Source: Talpa occidentalis (lineage: Eukaryota; Chordata; Mammalia; Eulipotyphla; Talpidae). Taken from it: a DNA stretch of 64,000 nt. Location of the stretch: assembly GCF_014898055.3 (NCBI RefSeq), contig NW_023601543.1, forward strand, positions 57,614,806 through 57,678,805, written 5' to 3'. Below are positions 51,599-62,770 of the stretch, one piece after another. Position 1 is the stretch's first letter; each line of letters starts with the position of its first letter. The position numbers and the translations under genes are program-made. The notes beneath the pieces were generated by a model. It was not told the DNA's origin and ran no database searches. It worked only from the letters and a program-made list of their open reading frames with translations.

Positions 51599-51767
51599 CA
51601 AATTTTTATTATTTTTATTATTTTTCATTTTTTAAGGATTTATTTATTTATGCATACAAGAACTGGGGTACAGGCCAGAGGTGTGGGGGAGGGGAGAGAG
51701 GATTCACCAGAGAGAGTGGAGAACCGAACAGGCAGATTGAAACACACTACTGTTGGGAGCTGCAGGT
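51599..51767 (-). mobile_element. SINE-B, antisense, 5'-truncated
   Basis: The tail half of SINE-B is flanked by AACACCCAAATTTTT (51584-51598) and AACACCCACATTTTT (about 51768-51782), a 15-bp duplication with one mismatch. Confidence 0.85.
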
Positions 51768-52026
51768 AACACCCACATTTTTAAATGCAAAAGACCTACA
51801 CCAAAACATACCATTGTAAAATTATCGAAGATAAAGAAAAATTTTACAGAAAGCAAGGAAGAAGAAAATAAGATACAAAGACAGCCAACTTAGACTGTCT
51901 TTGGATTCTACCCCAAGATTTTCCAGGCAAGAAAAGAGTAGAAGAAAATGTTCACAATCCTAACAGACAAGAAAAAATATTCTATCCTGAAGGAACATAC
52001 TTTGACATAATAAAAGCCATATACGA

Positions 52027-54846
52027 AACAAGTTCAACAATCTAGAGGAGATGGACAAATTCCTACAACTCTACAATCACCCAAAGCTAGATAAAGAAGA
52101 AATAGAACACCTAAACAGACCAATTACAATTAGCGAAATTGAAATGGTAATCAAAAACCTCCCCAAAAACAAAAGCCCAGGACCTGATGGATTTACAAAT
52201 GAATTCTACCAAACATTCAGAGACGAATTAGTGCCTATCCTTCACAAACTCTTCCAAAAAATTGAGAAGGAAGGGACAATACCAAACACGTTCTATGAAG
52301 CCAATATTATACTAATACCAAAACCGAATAAGGACAACACAAAAAAGGAAAACTACAGGCCAATCTCCCTAATGAACGCTGATGCAAAAATCCTCAATAA
52401 AATTTTAGCTATCAGAATCCAACAATGTATCCATAAGATAATTCACCACGACCAAGTTGGATTCATTCCAGGGACACAAGGATGGTTTAACATCCGAAAA
52501 TCAATCAACATTATCCAACACATCAACAAAAAGAAATATAAAAACCATATGATAATATCAATAGATGCTGAGAAAGCTTTCGACAAAGTGCAACACCCAT
52601 TCATGATAAAAGCCCTTGAAATTCTGGGGATACAAGGAACATACCTCAACATCATAAAGGCCATCTATGACAAGCCAACAGCCAGTATCATATCAATGGT
52701 GAAAAGCTGAAAGCAATTCCATTAAGATCTGGAACAAGACAAGGATGTCCACTCTCACCACTGCTTTTCAATATAATACTGGAAGTCCTAGCCAGAGCAA
52801 TAAGACAAGAGAAAGACATCCAAGGAATCCAAATAGGAAAAGAAGAAGTCAAACTATCACTATTTGCAGATGATATGATAATATACATAGAGAACCCCAA
52901 AATCTCCACAGAAAAACTAATTCAACTCATCAATCAATTCAGTAAAGTGGCAGGATACAAAATCAACACGCAAAAGTCAGTAGCCTTCCTATACACAAAC
53001 AACAAATCTGAAGAAGAAGAAATAAAAAAAAAACATCCCTTTTATTATCGAAACAAAAAAAATCAAATATTTGGGAATAAATCTAACAAAAGAGGTAAAG
53101 GACCTATACAAAGAAAACTATAAAACACTGTTAAAAGAAATAGAAGAAGACACAAAGAAATGGAAAGACATCCCCTGCTCATGGATTGGAAGAATAACAT
53201 TATTAAAATGGCCATCCTACCAAAAGCAATATACAGATTCAATGCTATTCCAATCAAAATTTCAATGTCATTCTTCAAAGAAATAGAACAATTATTGATG
53301 AAATTCATATGGAATCACCAAAAACCCCGAATAGCCAAAGCTCTACTGAAAAAAAAAAGAAGGAAATGGAGGCATCACACTCCCAGACTTCAAACTATAC
53401 TACAAAGCCATAATCATCAAAACTGCATGGTATTGGAACAAGAACAGACATACAGACCAATGGAATCGAATAGAAAATCCAGAAATAAACCCACAGATTT
53501 ATGGTCAACTAATCGTTGACAAAGGAGCAAAGACTATGCATTGGAGCAAAGAAAGTTTGTTCAATAAATGGTGCTGGGAAAACTGGGTCGCTACATGCAA
53601 AAGAATGAAGCTTGACCACTACCTCACACCATACACAAAAATCAACTCAAAATGGATTAAAGAACTAGACATAAGACCTGAAACCATAAAATACATAGAA
53701 GGAAATATAGGCGAAACACTACAGGATTTGCACATCAAAGACATCTTTACAGACACATCACCCAAAGCAGTGATAGTGAAGGCAAAGATAAACAGCTGGG
53801 ACTACATCAAATTAAAGAGCTTCTGCACAGCAAAAGAGACAATAACAAAAACAAGAGAAACCCCACCAACTGGGAGAACATTTTTGCACCCAACACTAAT
53901 GATAAAGGACTGATCACAAAATCTGCAAAGAGCTGATGAGACTCAACAACAACAAAGAAAATAATCCAGTCAAAAAATGGGCAGAAGAGCTAAAAAGAAA
54001 CTTCTCTGAAGAGGAAATGCAAATGGCCAACAGGCATATGAAAAAATGTTCAACATCACTTGTCATCAGGGAAATGCAAATCAAAACTACCATGAGATAC
54101 CATCTTACACCAGTGAGAATGGCACATATTAAAAAAACTAGCACCAACAAATGTTGGCGAGGGTGTGGAGAAAAAGGAACTCTTCTGCACTGTTGGTGGG
54201 AGTGCAAACTGGTCCAACCACTGTGGAGAGCTGTGTGGAGATTTCTGGACCTACTAAACATAGAGCTTCCATATGATCCAGCAATTCCACTCCTAGGTAT
54301 TTACCCAAAGGACACAGAAACATCCATTCCAAAGAGCACCTGCACCCCTATGTTTATAGCAGCACTGTTTACAATAGCTAAGCTTTGGAAACAACCCAAA
54401 TGCCCAAAAATTGATGACTGGATCAAGAAGATGTGGTACATATATACCATGGAATATTACTCAGCGTTCAAAAAAGATAAACACATGCAATTTGCAGCAA
54501 CATGGATGGCGCTGGAAGGGATCATGCTCAGCGAAATAAGCCAAAAAGAAAAGAAAAATACCGGATGGTCTCACTCATAGCAGGAATCTAGAAAACTTAA
54601 ATAAGGGACCAGGAAAATGAATATAAGAAAGTGAAAATCAAAATCAACAAAAAACTATGAACCAGAGACACTTTTTGGGGTGGGGGCGGGAGGGGAAGGA
54701 TTGGGGTCAGAATGGGGCATTTGCAATTGTATGGGGGAATATAAAAATAAAATTTATTATTTAAAAAAAAAATAAGAAAAGCACAGGATGCTTCTCTCTT
54801 AAAAAAAAAAGAATAAAAATGAATGGATGAGGTATCAAAAAAAAAT
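52027..54846 (+). mobile_element. 5'-truncated L1 inserted into another L1 (18-bp target duplication)
   Basis: This 2.8-kb L1 3' part is flanked by AATAAAAGCCATATACGA at 52009-52026 and 54847-54864. The duplicated sequence is itself L1 ORF2. It carries the RT core (a long open stretch 52051-52710 with [16 protein letters not shown]), an intact FADD motif near 52868, the C-terminal domain (open 53936-54580) and a 3' UTR with an A-rich tail. A few frameshifts break ORF2. It is one of the best-preserved L1s in the window. Confidence 0.92.
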
Positions 54847-57070
54847 AAATAAAAGCCATATACGACAAACCCACAGCCAATATCATTCTCAATGGTGAAA
54901 AAGCTGAAAGCCTTCCCTACAAGATCTGGAACAAAACAAATATGTCCATTCTCACCACTGGTTTTCAATATAATACTAGAATTCCTAGTTAGAGCAATAA
55001 GGCAAGATAAAGACATACAAGGAATTAAAATAGAGAAAGAAGAAGTAAAACTATTACTATTTGCAGATGATATGGTAATACACATAGAAAACCTTAAAAA
55101 CTCTACAGAAAAATTAATCAAAATAATCAACCAATTTAGTAATATAGCAGGATACAAAATCAACACGCAAAAATCAGTAGCCTTCCTATATGCAAACAAT
55201 CAGTCCAAAGAAGAAGAAATAAAAAAAAAACCCATCCCATTTACAATTGTACCAAAAAAAGAAAAAAATACCTGGGAATAAACCTAACAAAGGAGGTGAA
55301 AGACCTATACAAAAAAAAAATATATAAAAATTGTTAAAAGAAATAGAAGATGACATAAAGAAATGGAAAGACATCCCCTGCTCATGGATTGGAAGAATTA
55401 ACATAATTAAAATGGCCATCCTACCAAAAGCAATTTACAGAGTCAATGCAATTCCAATAAAAGTCTCAATGGCTTTCATGAAAGAAATAGAACAAATATT
55501 GCTAAAATTCATATGGAATTACAAAAAACCTCAAATAGTCAAAGCTCTACAGACTAAAACGAAGGAGACTGGAGGTATCAAACACCCAGATGTCAAACTA
55601 TACTACAAAGCCCTAAAAATTAAAACGGTATGGTACTGGAGCAAAAACAGACACATAGAACAATGGAATCAAATTGAAAACCCAGAAATAAAGCCACACA
55701 TATATGGACAACTAATATATGACAAAGGAGCAAAGAATATGCAATGGAATGAGGACAGTCTGTTCAATAAATGGCGCTGGGAAAACTGGTCCATCACATG
55801 CAAAAGAATGAAACTAGACCACTACTTTATACCATGCACAAAAACCAATTCAAAATGGATAAAAGACTTGAACATAAGACCTGAGACCATAAAATATATA
55901 GAAGAAAACATAGGGAAAACACTCCATGACACACATATCAGAAACATCTTTAAAGACTCATCCCCCAAAACAAAGGAGGTGAAGGAAAAGATAAACAGCT
56001 GGGACTATATCAAACTAAAAAGTTTCTGTACACAAAAGAGACAATATCCAAAACAAAGAGACACTCTATGGTATGGGAGAAAATATTTGCACTCCATACA
56101 ACAGATAAGGGACTGACTTCAAATATCTACAAGGAGTTCACAGGACTCGACAAAGACAAAGCAAACAATCCAGTCAAAAAATGGGTGGAAGAGCTAAAAA
56201 GACACTTCTCCAAAGAGGATAAGGCAAATGGCAACAGGCATATGAAAGAATGTTTAATATTACTTATAATCAGGGAAATGCAAATCAAAACCACAATGAG
56301 ATACCACTTCACACCAGTGAGAATGGCCCACATTAAAAAAAAAAAAAAACTGGCAAGAACAAATGCTGGCGAGGATGTGGAGGAACTCTCCTACACTGCT
56401 AGTGGGAATGCAAAGTGGTCCAACCACAATGGAAAGCTGTGTGGAGGACCCTCAAACTACCAAAAATGAAGCTACCATATGATCCATCAATTCTCCTAGG
56501 AATCTACCCAAAGGTCACAAAAACATTAATTAGAAAGGAAACCTGCACTCCTATGTTCACTGCACTATTTATAATAGCTAAGACATGGAAACAACCTAAA
56601 TGCCCAAAAACAGATGACTGGATCAAAAAGATGTGGTACACATACACAATGGAATACTACTCAGCAATCAAAAAAAAAAAAAACTCATGCCATTCACAAC
56701 ATAGAAGGAGCTGGAAGGGGTTATGCTCAGTGAAATAAATCAGAAGGAAAATGAAAAATATCTGTTGGTTTCACTTATAGGAGGAAAATAGGGAAACCAT
56801 ACAAGGGATGGTGGGGGAGGACAAAAACAAGCAGGCAAACTATAAATTGGAGACATTCATCAGTGGAGGGGGAGGGAGAGGGGCCAAAACTGGAGGGAAG
56901 AGCACAAGAGTCTATGGTGATGGTTCACGTGTGTCTTGGTAATTTTATGGTGATTCTTGGTAATTTTATGGTGATTATTGGTAATTTTATGGGGATTACA
57001 CCCGAGAGGAAAAATCAAACATTGTACAAAAATGAACAATGATTTAAAAGAACATATACATAAAAATTAT
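54847..57070 (+). mobile_element. L1 3' part (host of the nested L1), downstream half
   Basis: This is the continuation of the L1 split by the insertion at 52027. It holds RT with FADDMVIHIE near 55060, a 261-residue open stretch at 55331-56116, the C-terminal domain and a 3' UTR. Its short upstream half lies at about 51985-52026. The 3' UTR contains three tandem 21-bp units (56935-56997). The tail runs into TA-rich sequence near 57060. Confidence 0.85.
56935..56997 (+). repeat. Three tandem 21-bp units in an L1 3' UTR
   Basis: The unit TTGGTAATTTTATGGTGATT is repeated three times with one or two changes. It is a local expansion inside the L1 3' UTR. Confidence 0.85.
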
Positions 57071-57079
57071 ATATATACA

Positions 57080-57640
57080 CACGCATATATAAACTTTTAA
57101 AGATTTAGAACATTCAAAAAAAAAAAAAGAACAACAAAAGCCCAGGACTAGATGGCTTCTCCAGTGATTTCTACCAAACTTTCAAAGAAGACCTAATACC
57201 TATCCTTCTCAAACTCTTCAAAAAAAAACTCTCTAAAGGAGGAAAACTTCCCAATCTATTCTATGAGGCCAACACTACCCTCATTCCAAGACCAAACAAA
57301 GACAGTACAAAAAAAAGGAAACTATAGACAATATCTCTGATGAACTTACGTGCAAAAACCCTCAAGAAAATCCCAGCAAAATCCAAAAAAGTAACATGTT
57401 AAGAAAATGATCCACCACAATCAAGTAGGCTTCATCCCAGGAATGCAATGCTGGTTCCACATATGCAAATTGATTAATGTCATTCACCAGATAAACAAAA
57501 GCGAAGATAAAAATCACATGGTCATCTTGATAGCTGCTGAAAAAGTAGTCAACAAGATTCAACATCCATTTATGCAAAAAAAACGCTAAATAAAATGGAA
57601 ATACACAGCACTCACCTAAACATCATAAAAGCCAGAGGGA
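57080..57640 (+). mobile_element. Older L1 ORF2 fragment
   Basis: The translation shows the RT-region motifs [15 protein letters not shown], then [13 protein letters not shown] and [13 protein letters not shown], with many stops. It is more diverged than the neighbouring L1s and therefore older. Confidence 0.8.
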
Positions 57641-58410
57641 AAGGGGGTATAGAGGGGATGGGTTTAGGGAGGCAGATGGGGATATTGGCCCTGGTGGTTT
57701 GGTGAGGGTGAGTGCGATGTGCACATATGGAATAGCAAAAATGTGACCCCCAAATTAAAAAAAATCCAATCCCAAAAGGTCACATAATATATGATTCTAT
57801 TTATATCACATCCTTGAAATGACAAAATTCCAGAAATGGAGAAGAGATTAGGGGTCTAGGAATGGGATAAGCGGGGGCGGGGGTTGGCTATAACAGGGCA
57901 ACATAAGGGATGGAACTATGTCTTAACCATGTCACTACGGTTGTACTACAGTTTTGCAAGATGTTACCACTGGGGGAAACTTAGTGAAGGGTACACGAAA
58001 TTTCTATATTATTCTTACAACTGCATGTCAATCAATTATCTAAAAAGAAAGTTTAATTTAAAAAAGTTATATATATACAGTATGATTCCACTTACATGAC
58101 ATTCTTGAAAAGACAAACTATAGTGACACAGAAGTGATCTGTGGTTGCCTGAGGTTCTAGGTAGAGGAGGACAGGACTATAAAGGGAGAGCCTGAGGCAG
58201 TTTTCTAGGGTGATGAAAAAATTATCTAGCCTACAGATTCATATACCAATCTATACATGTGTTAACATTTATAGACCTGACAACAAAATCAATTTTACTG
58301 TACAGTAATTTAAAAAAACTGGCTTTTAAAGTGAAAGAAAGAAAACTGCAGATGTCTGCAGATGAGAATCAAAAGCCCAAATGAGAAAATTACTACAAGA
58401 AATTATTTGA

Positions 58411-58723
58411 GGGCCTCCCCGGTGGCGCAGAGGTTGAGCGCTGGGTTGCGAAGCTGCCCAAGGCCTCTGTGGTGCCGGTTCAATCCCCGGCTGCTCCCCG
58501 GCCACCGGAGGAGGGTCCCACATGGTGCGCAGACCTCTCCTGCCGCCCGCTGCTCCCCTCAGCAGTGTACTTTGGTCCTTCTGCCTGCTCTGCTCCCCGC
58601 TCTGGCTCTGGTGAATTCTCTCACCCTCCCGTGCTTCTGACTGTACCCAGTGCTTGTATAAACAAACAAATAAACAAAAAACAAACAAATAAATAAATAA
58701 AAACACATGCCTCTTAAAAAAAA
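58411..58723 (+). mobile_element. SINE-A, perfect 14-bp target duplication
   Basis: It is flanked by AAGAAATTATTTGA at 58397-58410 and 58724-58737. The tail has AAAC and AAAT runs. Confidence 0.95.
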
Positions 58724-59221
58724 AAGAAATTATTTGAAACATAACCAAGTTCCCTAAGATATTCCATTCCCAAAACGCATTATTATACTATGTCTTTAGC
58801 TCACCGAGGAACACTACAGGAAATATCTGCAGGAAACCAGGGACTGCAAATGTCACTAGGTTGTGGCTACAAGCAACTCCACCATCCACAAGAAAACCCA
58901 ACAAATAAATGTCCTGTAGGCAACTGCAGGAAACCTTTACTTCCCTGACAATGTGGTGTGCTCTCTCCTGATGAGTAAAGTGAGTCAGGTTACAGGTTAC
59001 ATTTTCCTCTGGCTGCCAAAGGCTCAAAGAGAAATCTGCAGCTCAACATCAGTACATTAGTATTTGCTACACACATGTTCACATTCTAATCTGGCCTTGA
59101 TCTGTTTGCTCTTTTTCCCCTGATCCTAATGTTTGTTTATTAATAATCTCCCATTTCATGGAAGAGATTTCTCCATGGCTCATCATATACAGTAAGAGTA
59201 AGGAAGAAATAACATACTTAC

Positions 59222-59247
59222 TTGGAGTTCAGCCATTTCCTGCTTTT
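59222..59247 (-). CDS. ZNF182: ZNF182 start-codon exon (26 nt)
   Basis: This small exon has its acceptor after a pyrimidine-rich run ending CCCCAAG and a donor GTAAGTAT directly after CTCCAA. It carries an ATG at 59234-59236 (read on the minus strand) and encodes M-A-E-L-Q. It leaves in phase 0, and KRAB-A begins with GGG CTG GTG, giving [18 protein letters not shown] short Met-Ala exon before KRAB-A is the usual layout of this gene family. The joined coding length from this ATG is 624 codons with the stop, close to the shorter human ZNF182 isoform as I recall it. The intron to KRAB-A is about 20 kb and full of L1. Confidence 0.75.
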
Positions 59248-59989
59248 CTTGGGGAAAGGGAAGATAGGTGTGAAGACTGAGCTGAAGAATGAAGAAGAGT
59301 AGAGCATATGAGAGACCCCCATCAGGCTTGGGGTGCACAGAATTATCTGCCTAGAAATCCCCTCAGACCAGCAGGGTTATGTGAAAGTTTGGGCAACCAT
59401 GTGTTCTTAACAACCACCTGTGTATTCTTGTTTTCCTCACGTGACCATCTAATACAACAGGATTTGTAATATATGTACTTGTGTGTTGACCCAGAAATTG
59501 TACTTCTAGGTATCTTCCTTAATGAAATTTATCATGATTTCTCTGCGCCTTTACCTCAGCATTGATTTTAACAGTGCCAAATTTAAACGAGCCTAAATGA
59601 TTCATCATATGGTATTAATAAGGCAATGCAAGGGATGAAATGCTATATCGCTATTAAAAATAATGACTGGAACTTATCAGTGTACTTTTCGGTACATGTA
59701 TCTAAATTACCGTATGTTAAAATTTTTTAAGCTAATCACAGTAAACCTCTAAATAAAAAAAGGTAGGTTATAAAACTGCAGGAACCCATTTTAAAACTAT
59801 GCATGTTTAAAAATGTATACCCTTTATACATTATAAAAATGTCTACGGATGGACATTTAAATGTAGGGGGATAACATTAGTTCCTTTAGATTTTCTTCTC
59901 CTGTTTTTTCATTACTCTATAATTCAAATGTGGTACTTATTTGTTAAAAGCCAAGAAGCAAAAAATGCTTTCAAATTATTAGTCCCTAT

Positions 59990-60110
59990 GACGTTTTCAG
60001 CCATCGGCCCTGGGGACCCTCCACTCGACCTCCCCAAAGCAGCACCTGGCCCCGCCCACCATTCGCAAGTCCCCGGCTCGCGGGAGGCTCCAGGTAAGTT
60101 GAGTCCTCTC
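59990..60110 (+). other. GC-rich segment with a strong plus-strand splice donor
   Basis: GC-rich DNA containing a GC box (CCCCGCCCA) ends in CTCCAG followed by GTAAGT at 60094, a near-perfect 5' splice site on the plus strand, opposite to ZNF182. It could be the first exon of a divergent or antisense transcript, or a chance match. No protein-coding content is recognised. Confidence 0.3.
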
Positions 60111-60479
60111 AGGTTCCTCTTCCTTCTCACCTCGCTGGGGTCCTTCGGAGCAGGAGTCGGAGGGAAGACTTCGGATGCAGTTCACTTCAGCTGGGGCATT
60201 CACAGCAGACCCTTATCTCGGGGATGGGGTAGAGGGAAGGGGCAGAGTGACAGGAGGGGTGCGCCTGAAGGGTGCTTATGAACCCTTAGCGCTGGTCACT
60301 GTGCTGGAAAAGGTGTAAAAGCCAAAGTTTAATAATCCCCCATTCAAAGCGGACTAGCCCCGTAACTCTGTCCACCATTGAGCACTGACCTCTCGGCCCC
60401 CCATCACTCACTCCGCAACCCTCCATCAATGACTCCCCCAAACCTCCCTTCACCCCTAGAACTCGCCCCCTCCATCTCA

Positions 60480-60780
60480 CTCTTCCACAATTCTCAGCTA
60501 GCGGCCGAGGAGACCGTTACAAGAACAGGCCCCCAGAAGCACTTCCGCTTCGGGACAGAGTCGGCTCCGCAGCACACAGTGCTGCGGCGCCTGGTATGCG
60601 CACCCTCAGTGTGGGCTTTGAGCCCGCGTCCGCCAATAGTCAACATGGGGCCCACTCTCCCGCCCGCCCGACGCAAGGGGACGGGCCATGGCGCAGGCGC
60701 AGACAGTTTCGACGGTGACGTCACTGCTCCCAGGCGGTGACCGCGCCCACCGTGTGGTGCACCTCGTGGGCGGCCGAGTT
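60480..60780 (-). promoter_or_regulatory. CpG-rich promoter of ZNF182 with CRE and NRF1-like sites
   Basis: This segment is rich in G+C and CpG, in sharp contrast to the AT-rich DNA on its left. It contains a palindromic CRE core, TGACGTCA, at 60716-60723, a GCGCAGGCGC element resembling an NRF1 site at 60691-60700, and GC-box-like CCCGCCCG runs. It lies 1.2 kb upstream of the ZNF182 start exon. A housekeeping-type, CRE/NRF1-driven promoter without a TATA box is the simplest reading. The transcription start and the 5' untranslated exon cannot be placed by eye. Confidence 0.7.
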
Positions 60781-60799
60781 AAGCAGGTGTTTACTTTAT

Positions 60800-61700
60800 T
60801 TTTCAGAGGCCGTCATTCCTAAGACTCCAAACCAATTTCCTATGCGGGGAGGGGAAGAGCCCAATGAAGGGAAATTCTGTTAGGCCGGAATTTGGTGCTT
60901 TATACTTGGATGGCAGCATCGGGTTTGCAGGTGTAATTCGAACTGGAAGGCGGGGTGCGTGGCGGCATTGCCTTGGGTGCACAAAAGCGGGAAACAGAAA
61001 AAGATCATTGGCTCCATCCAGTGGCTGGGGCTGAGAGTTGACAGCCCAGCGCTTGAAGAAAGGTACACAGACAAACAAGCTGAAGAATAAAACCGCTGCA
61101 GGAGACATAGACACAGAGAGACGCACCCTGGGCTGAAAGGGAGGTGTTTGAGTAGTGGCTGACAGGTGTCTTTCTTTGGATCTCCTTTCGTCGGAGGTGA
61201 CAGTTATGCAGACCTCAAGAAGCTGGGTACGCAAATATCTGAAGCAAAGAGCTTTCTGGTGGAGGGCACAACTGTTGCAGGGGCCCTGAAGTTGGACCGA
61301 GTTTGGTGTGTTGGGGGAACGGAGAGTGTCAGTGTGTTGGCAGTATAGGAGGTGTGGGAAAGGGAGTGCGAGTGGGGGCCAGATGCTGTAGGGCCCCCTC
61401 TGCCTGGGACAGAGCTCATATTTCATTCTGACATAATAGGAAGCCATAAGAGGGATCAGATTTTAAAAAGAAGTCTGAAACAACCTAGCATTATATATTA
61501 ACGTTAAAAAAATATAAAATGCTCGTTTATTTTACTTGTTTATTATCTGTTTTGCACCACTGGAACCTGACCTCCACAGGGATTTGCATAAGCACCTCCT
61601 CTATGCCAGGTGGTGTTCTTGGGAGTATAGACTTGGGAGTATAGCAGGGAAGAAAACAGAACCAAAAAAACAAATGAACACAATGGAGACAGCTTGCTTT
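60800..61700. other. Upstream flank of the promoter; unrecognised 214-codon minus frame and old repeat
   Basis: A minus-strand frame at 60803-61447 is open for 214 codons but shows no family motif. Its right part overlaps an old dispersed repeat (GTTTGGTGTGTTGGGGGAAC, then AGGAAGCCATAAGAGGGATC). It is probably not a gene. Confidence 0.3.
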
Positions 61701-61890
61701 CACACTCCCACCTACTAGCTCTGTAACCTAGGGCAGGACTCTTGACTTCTCTGTGCTAGGTTTCCTCATCTATAAAATGACAATACCTGCCTCATTAAGA
61801 TTGTGGTGATAAATGAGTTGATAATGGTAAATGGTTTGGAATAATGGCTGGCACATAGCAAACACTATGTAAGAGATTATTATTCTGATT
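61700..61890 (+). repeat. MIR element
   Basis: The 3' half is recognisable: TTTCCTCATCTATAAAATGA, then TGGTGATAAATGAG and GCTGGCACATAGCAAAC. Confidence 0.8.
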
Positions 61891-61915
61891 ATTTAATAAA
61901 ATTTGATGTGTGTGA

Positions 61916-61916
<1 letters not shown>

Positions 61917-61952
<36 letters not shown>
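61917..61952 (+). repeat. (TA)n(CA)n microsatellite
   Basis: About 12 TA units followed by about 6 CA units, directly beside the tail-less SINE head. Confidence 0.93.
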
Positions 61953-61959
61953 TCTTTTG

Positions 61960-62058
61960 TGGGACCCTCGCTGGCAGCCGGGGAATGAACCGGCGCGGCA
62001 GAGGCTGCAGGCAGCTTCGCAGCCCAGCACTCAACCGCTGCACCGCCAGGGGAAAGCC
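61960..62058 (-). mobile_element. SINE-A head only, antisense
   Basis: About 100 bp of the SINE-A head complement lack the 3' body and tail, bounded by ACATCTTTTG at 61950-61959 and 62068-62077. A target duplication around a tail-less SINE is unusual. Confidence 0.8.
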
Positions 62059-62274
62059 AATATACATACATCTTTTGAATGAGACAAAAATGAAAAGATG
62101 GCCTGCAGGCTGCTTTGTGGAAACAGATTACAGAGGGCAAGGGTAAAAACAGGAAGACCAATAACAACACTCTTGCCAATAGTCCAGCAAGTGATAATGG
62201 GGCTTCGACCTAGTTGAGTGTGTGCCAGACCCATGCAATATACATGAGACAACCTTCCTCCTGTAGTTCCCGCA

Positions 62275-62400
62275 TCTGTGAACAGTGCTATGGTCCTCAC
62301 TGGTCAGATGAGGAAACTAGTCACAGAGAGAATAAGTAATGTGCCCAAGTTTACAAAAGTTCTCAAGATCACATCCTTAACTTCTACCCAGTAATTCTTT
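62275..62400 (-). repeat. MIR element, antisense
   Basis: CAGATGAGGAAACTAGTCAC followed by AATGTGCCCAAGTTTAC is the complement of the MIR core. Confidence 0.7.
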
Positions 62401-62725
62401 CTTTGTTTATTCAACATCCCACAGAACTTCCAGAAAGTATCTGAGGGGCCTCATTCCAGAATCATTAAAACTAGCCAATGTATGTTTATACCAGAAATAG
62501 GGAAGGAGCTTCCTGGCAGATAAATCAAAGAGAGAAAGCAGGGAGTAACCCAAATCTCTTGCTTCCTGAAGGATCAGCACCTCCTGGGTAAAAGATTTGT
62601 CAGTACTCTGGATGCATTAGGAGGTGGAAAATAGGAGGGGGGCTGGACCTTTAGGGCCCATCCCAGTCTGCCCTCTTCCAGCCTGCAAACCCCCCACCAC
62701 CCTTGTGCACCCCCAACCACCTTGT

Positions 62726-62726
<1 letters not shown>

Positions 62727-62761
<35 letters not shown>

Positions 62762-62770
62762 ACACACAGA
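62727..62770 (+). repeat. (CA)n microsatellite
   Basis: About 20 CA units with one interruption (CATA). Confidence 0.95.
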
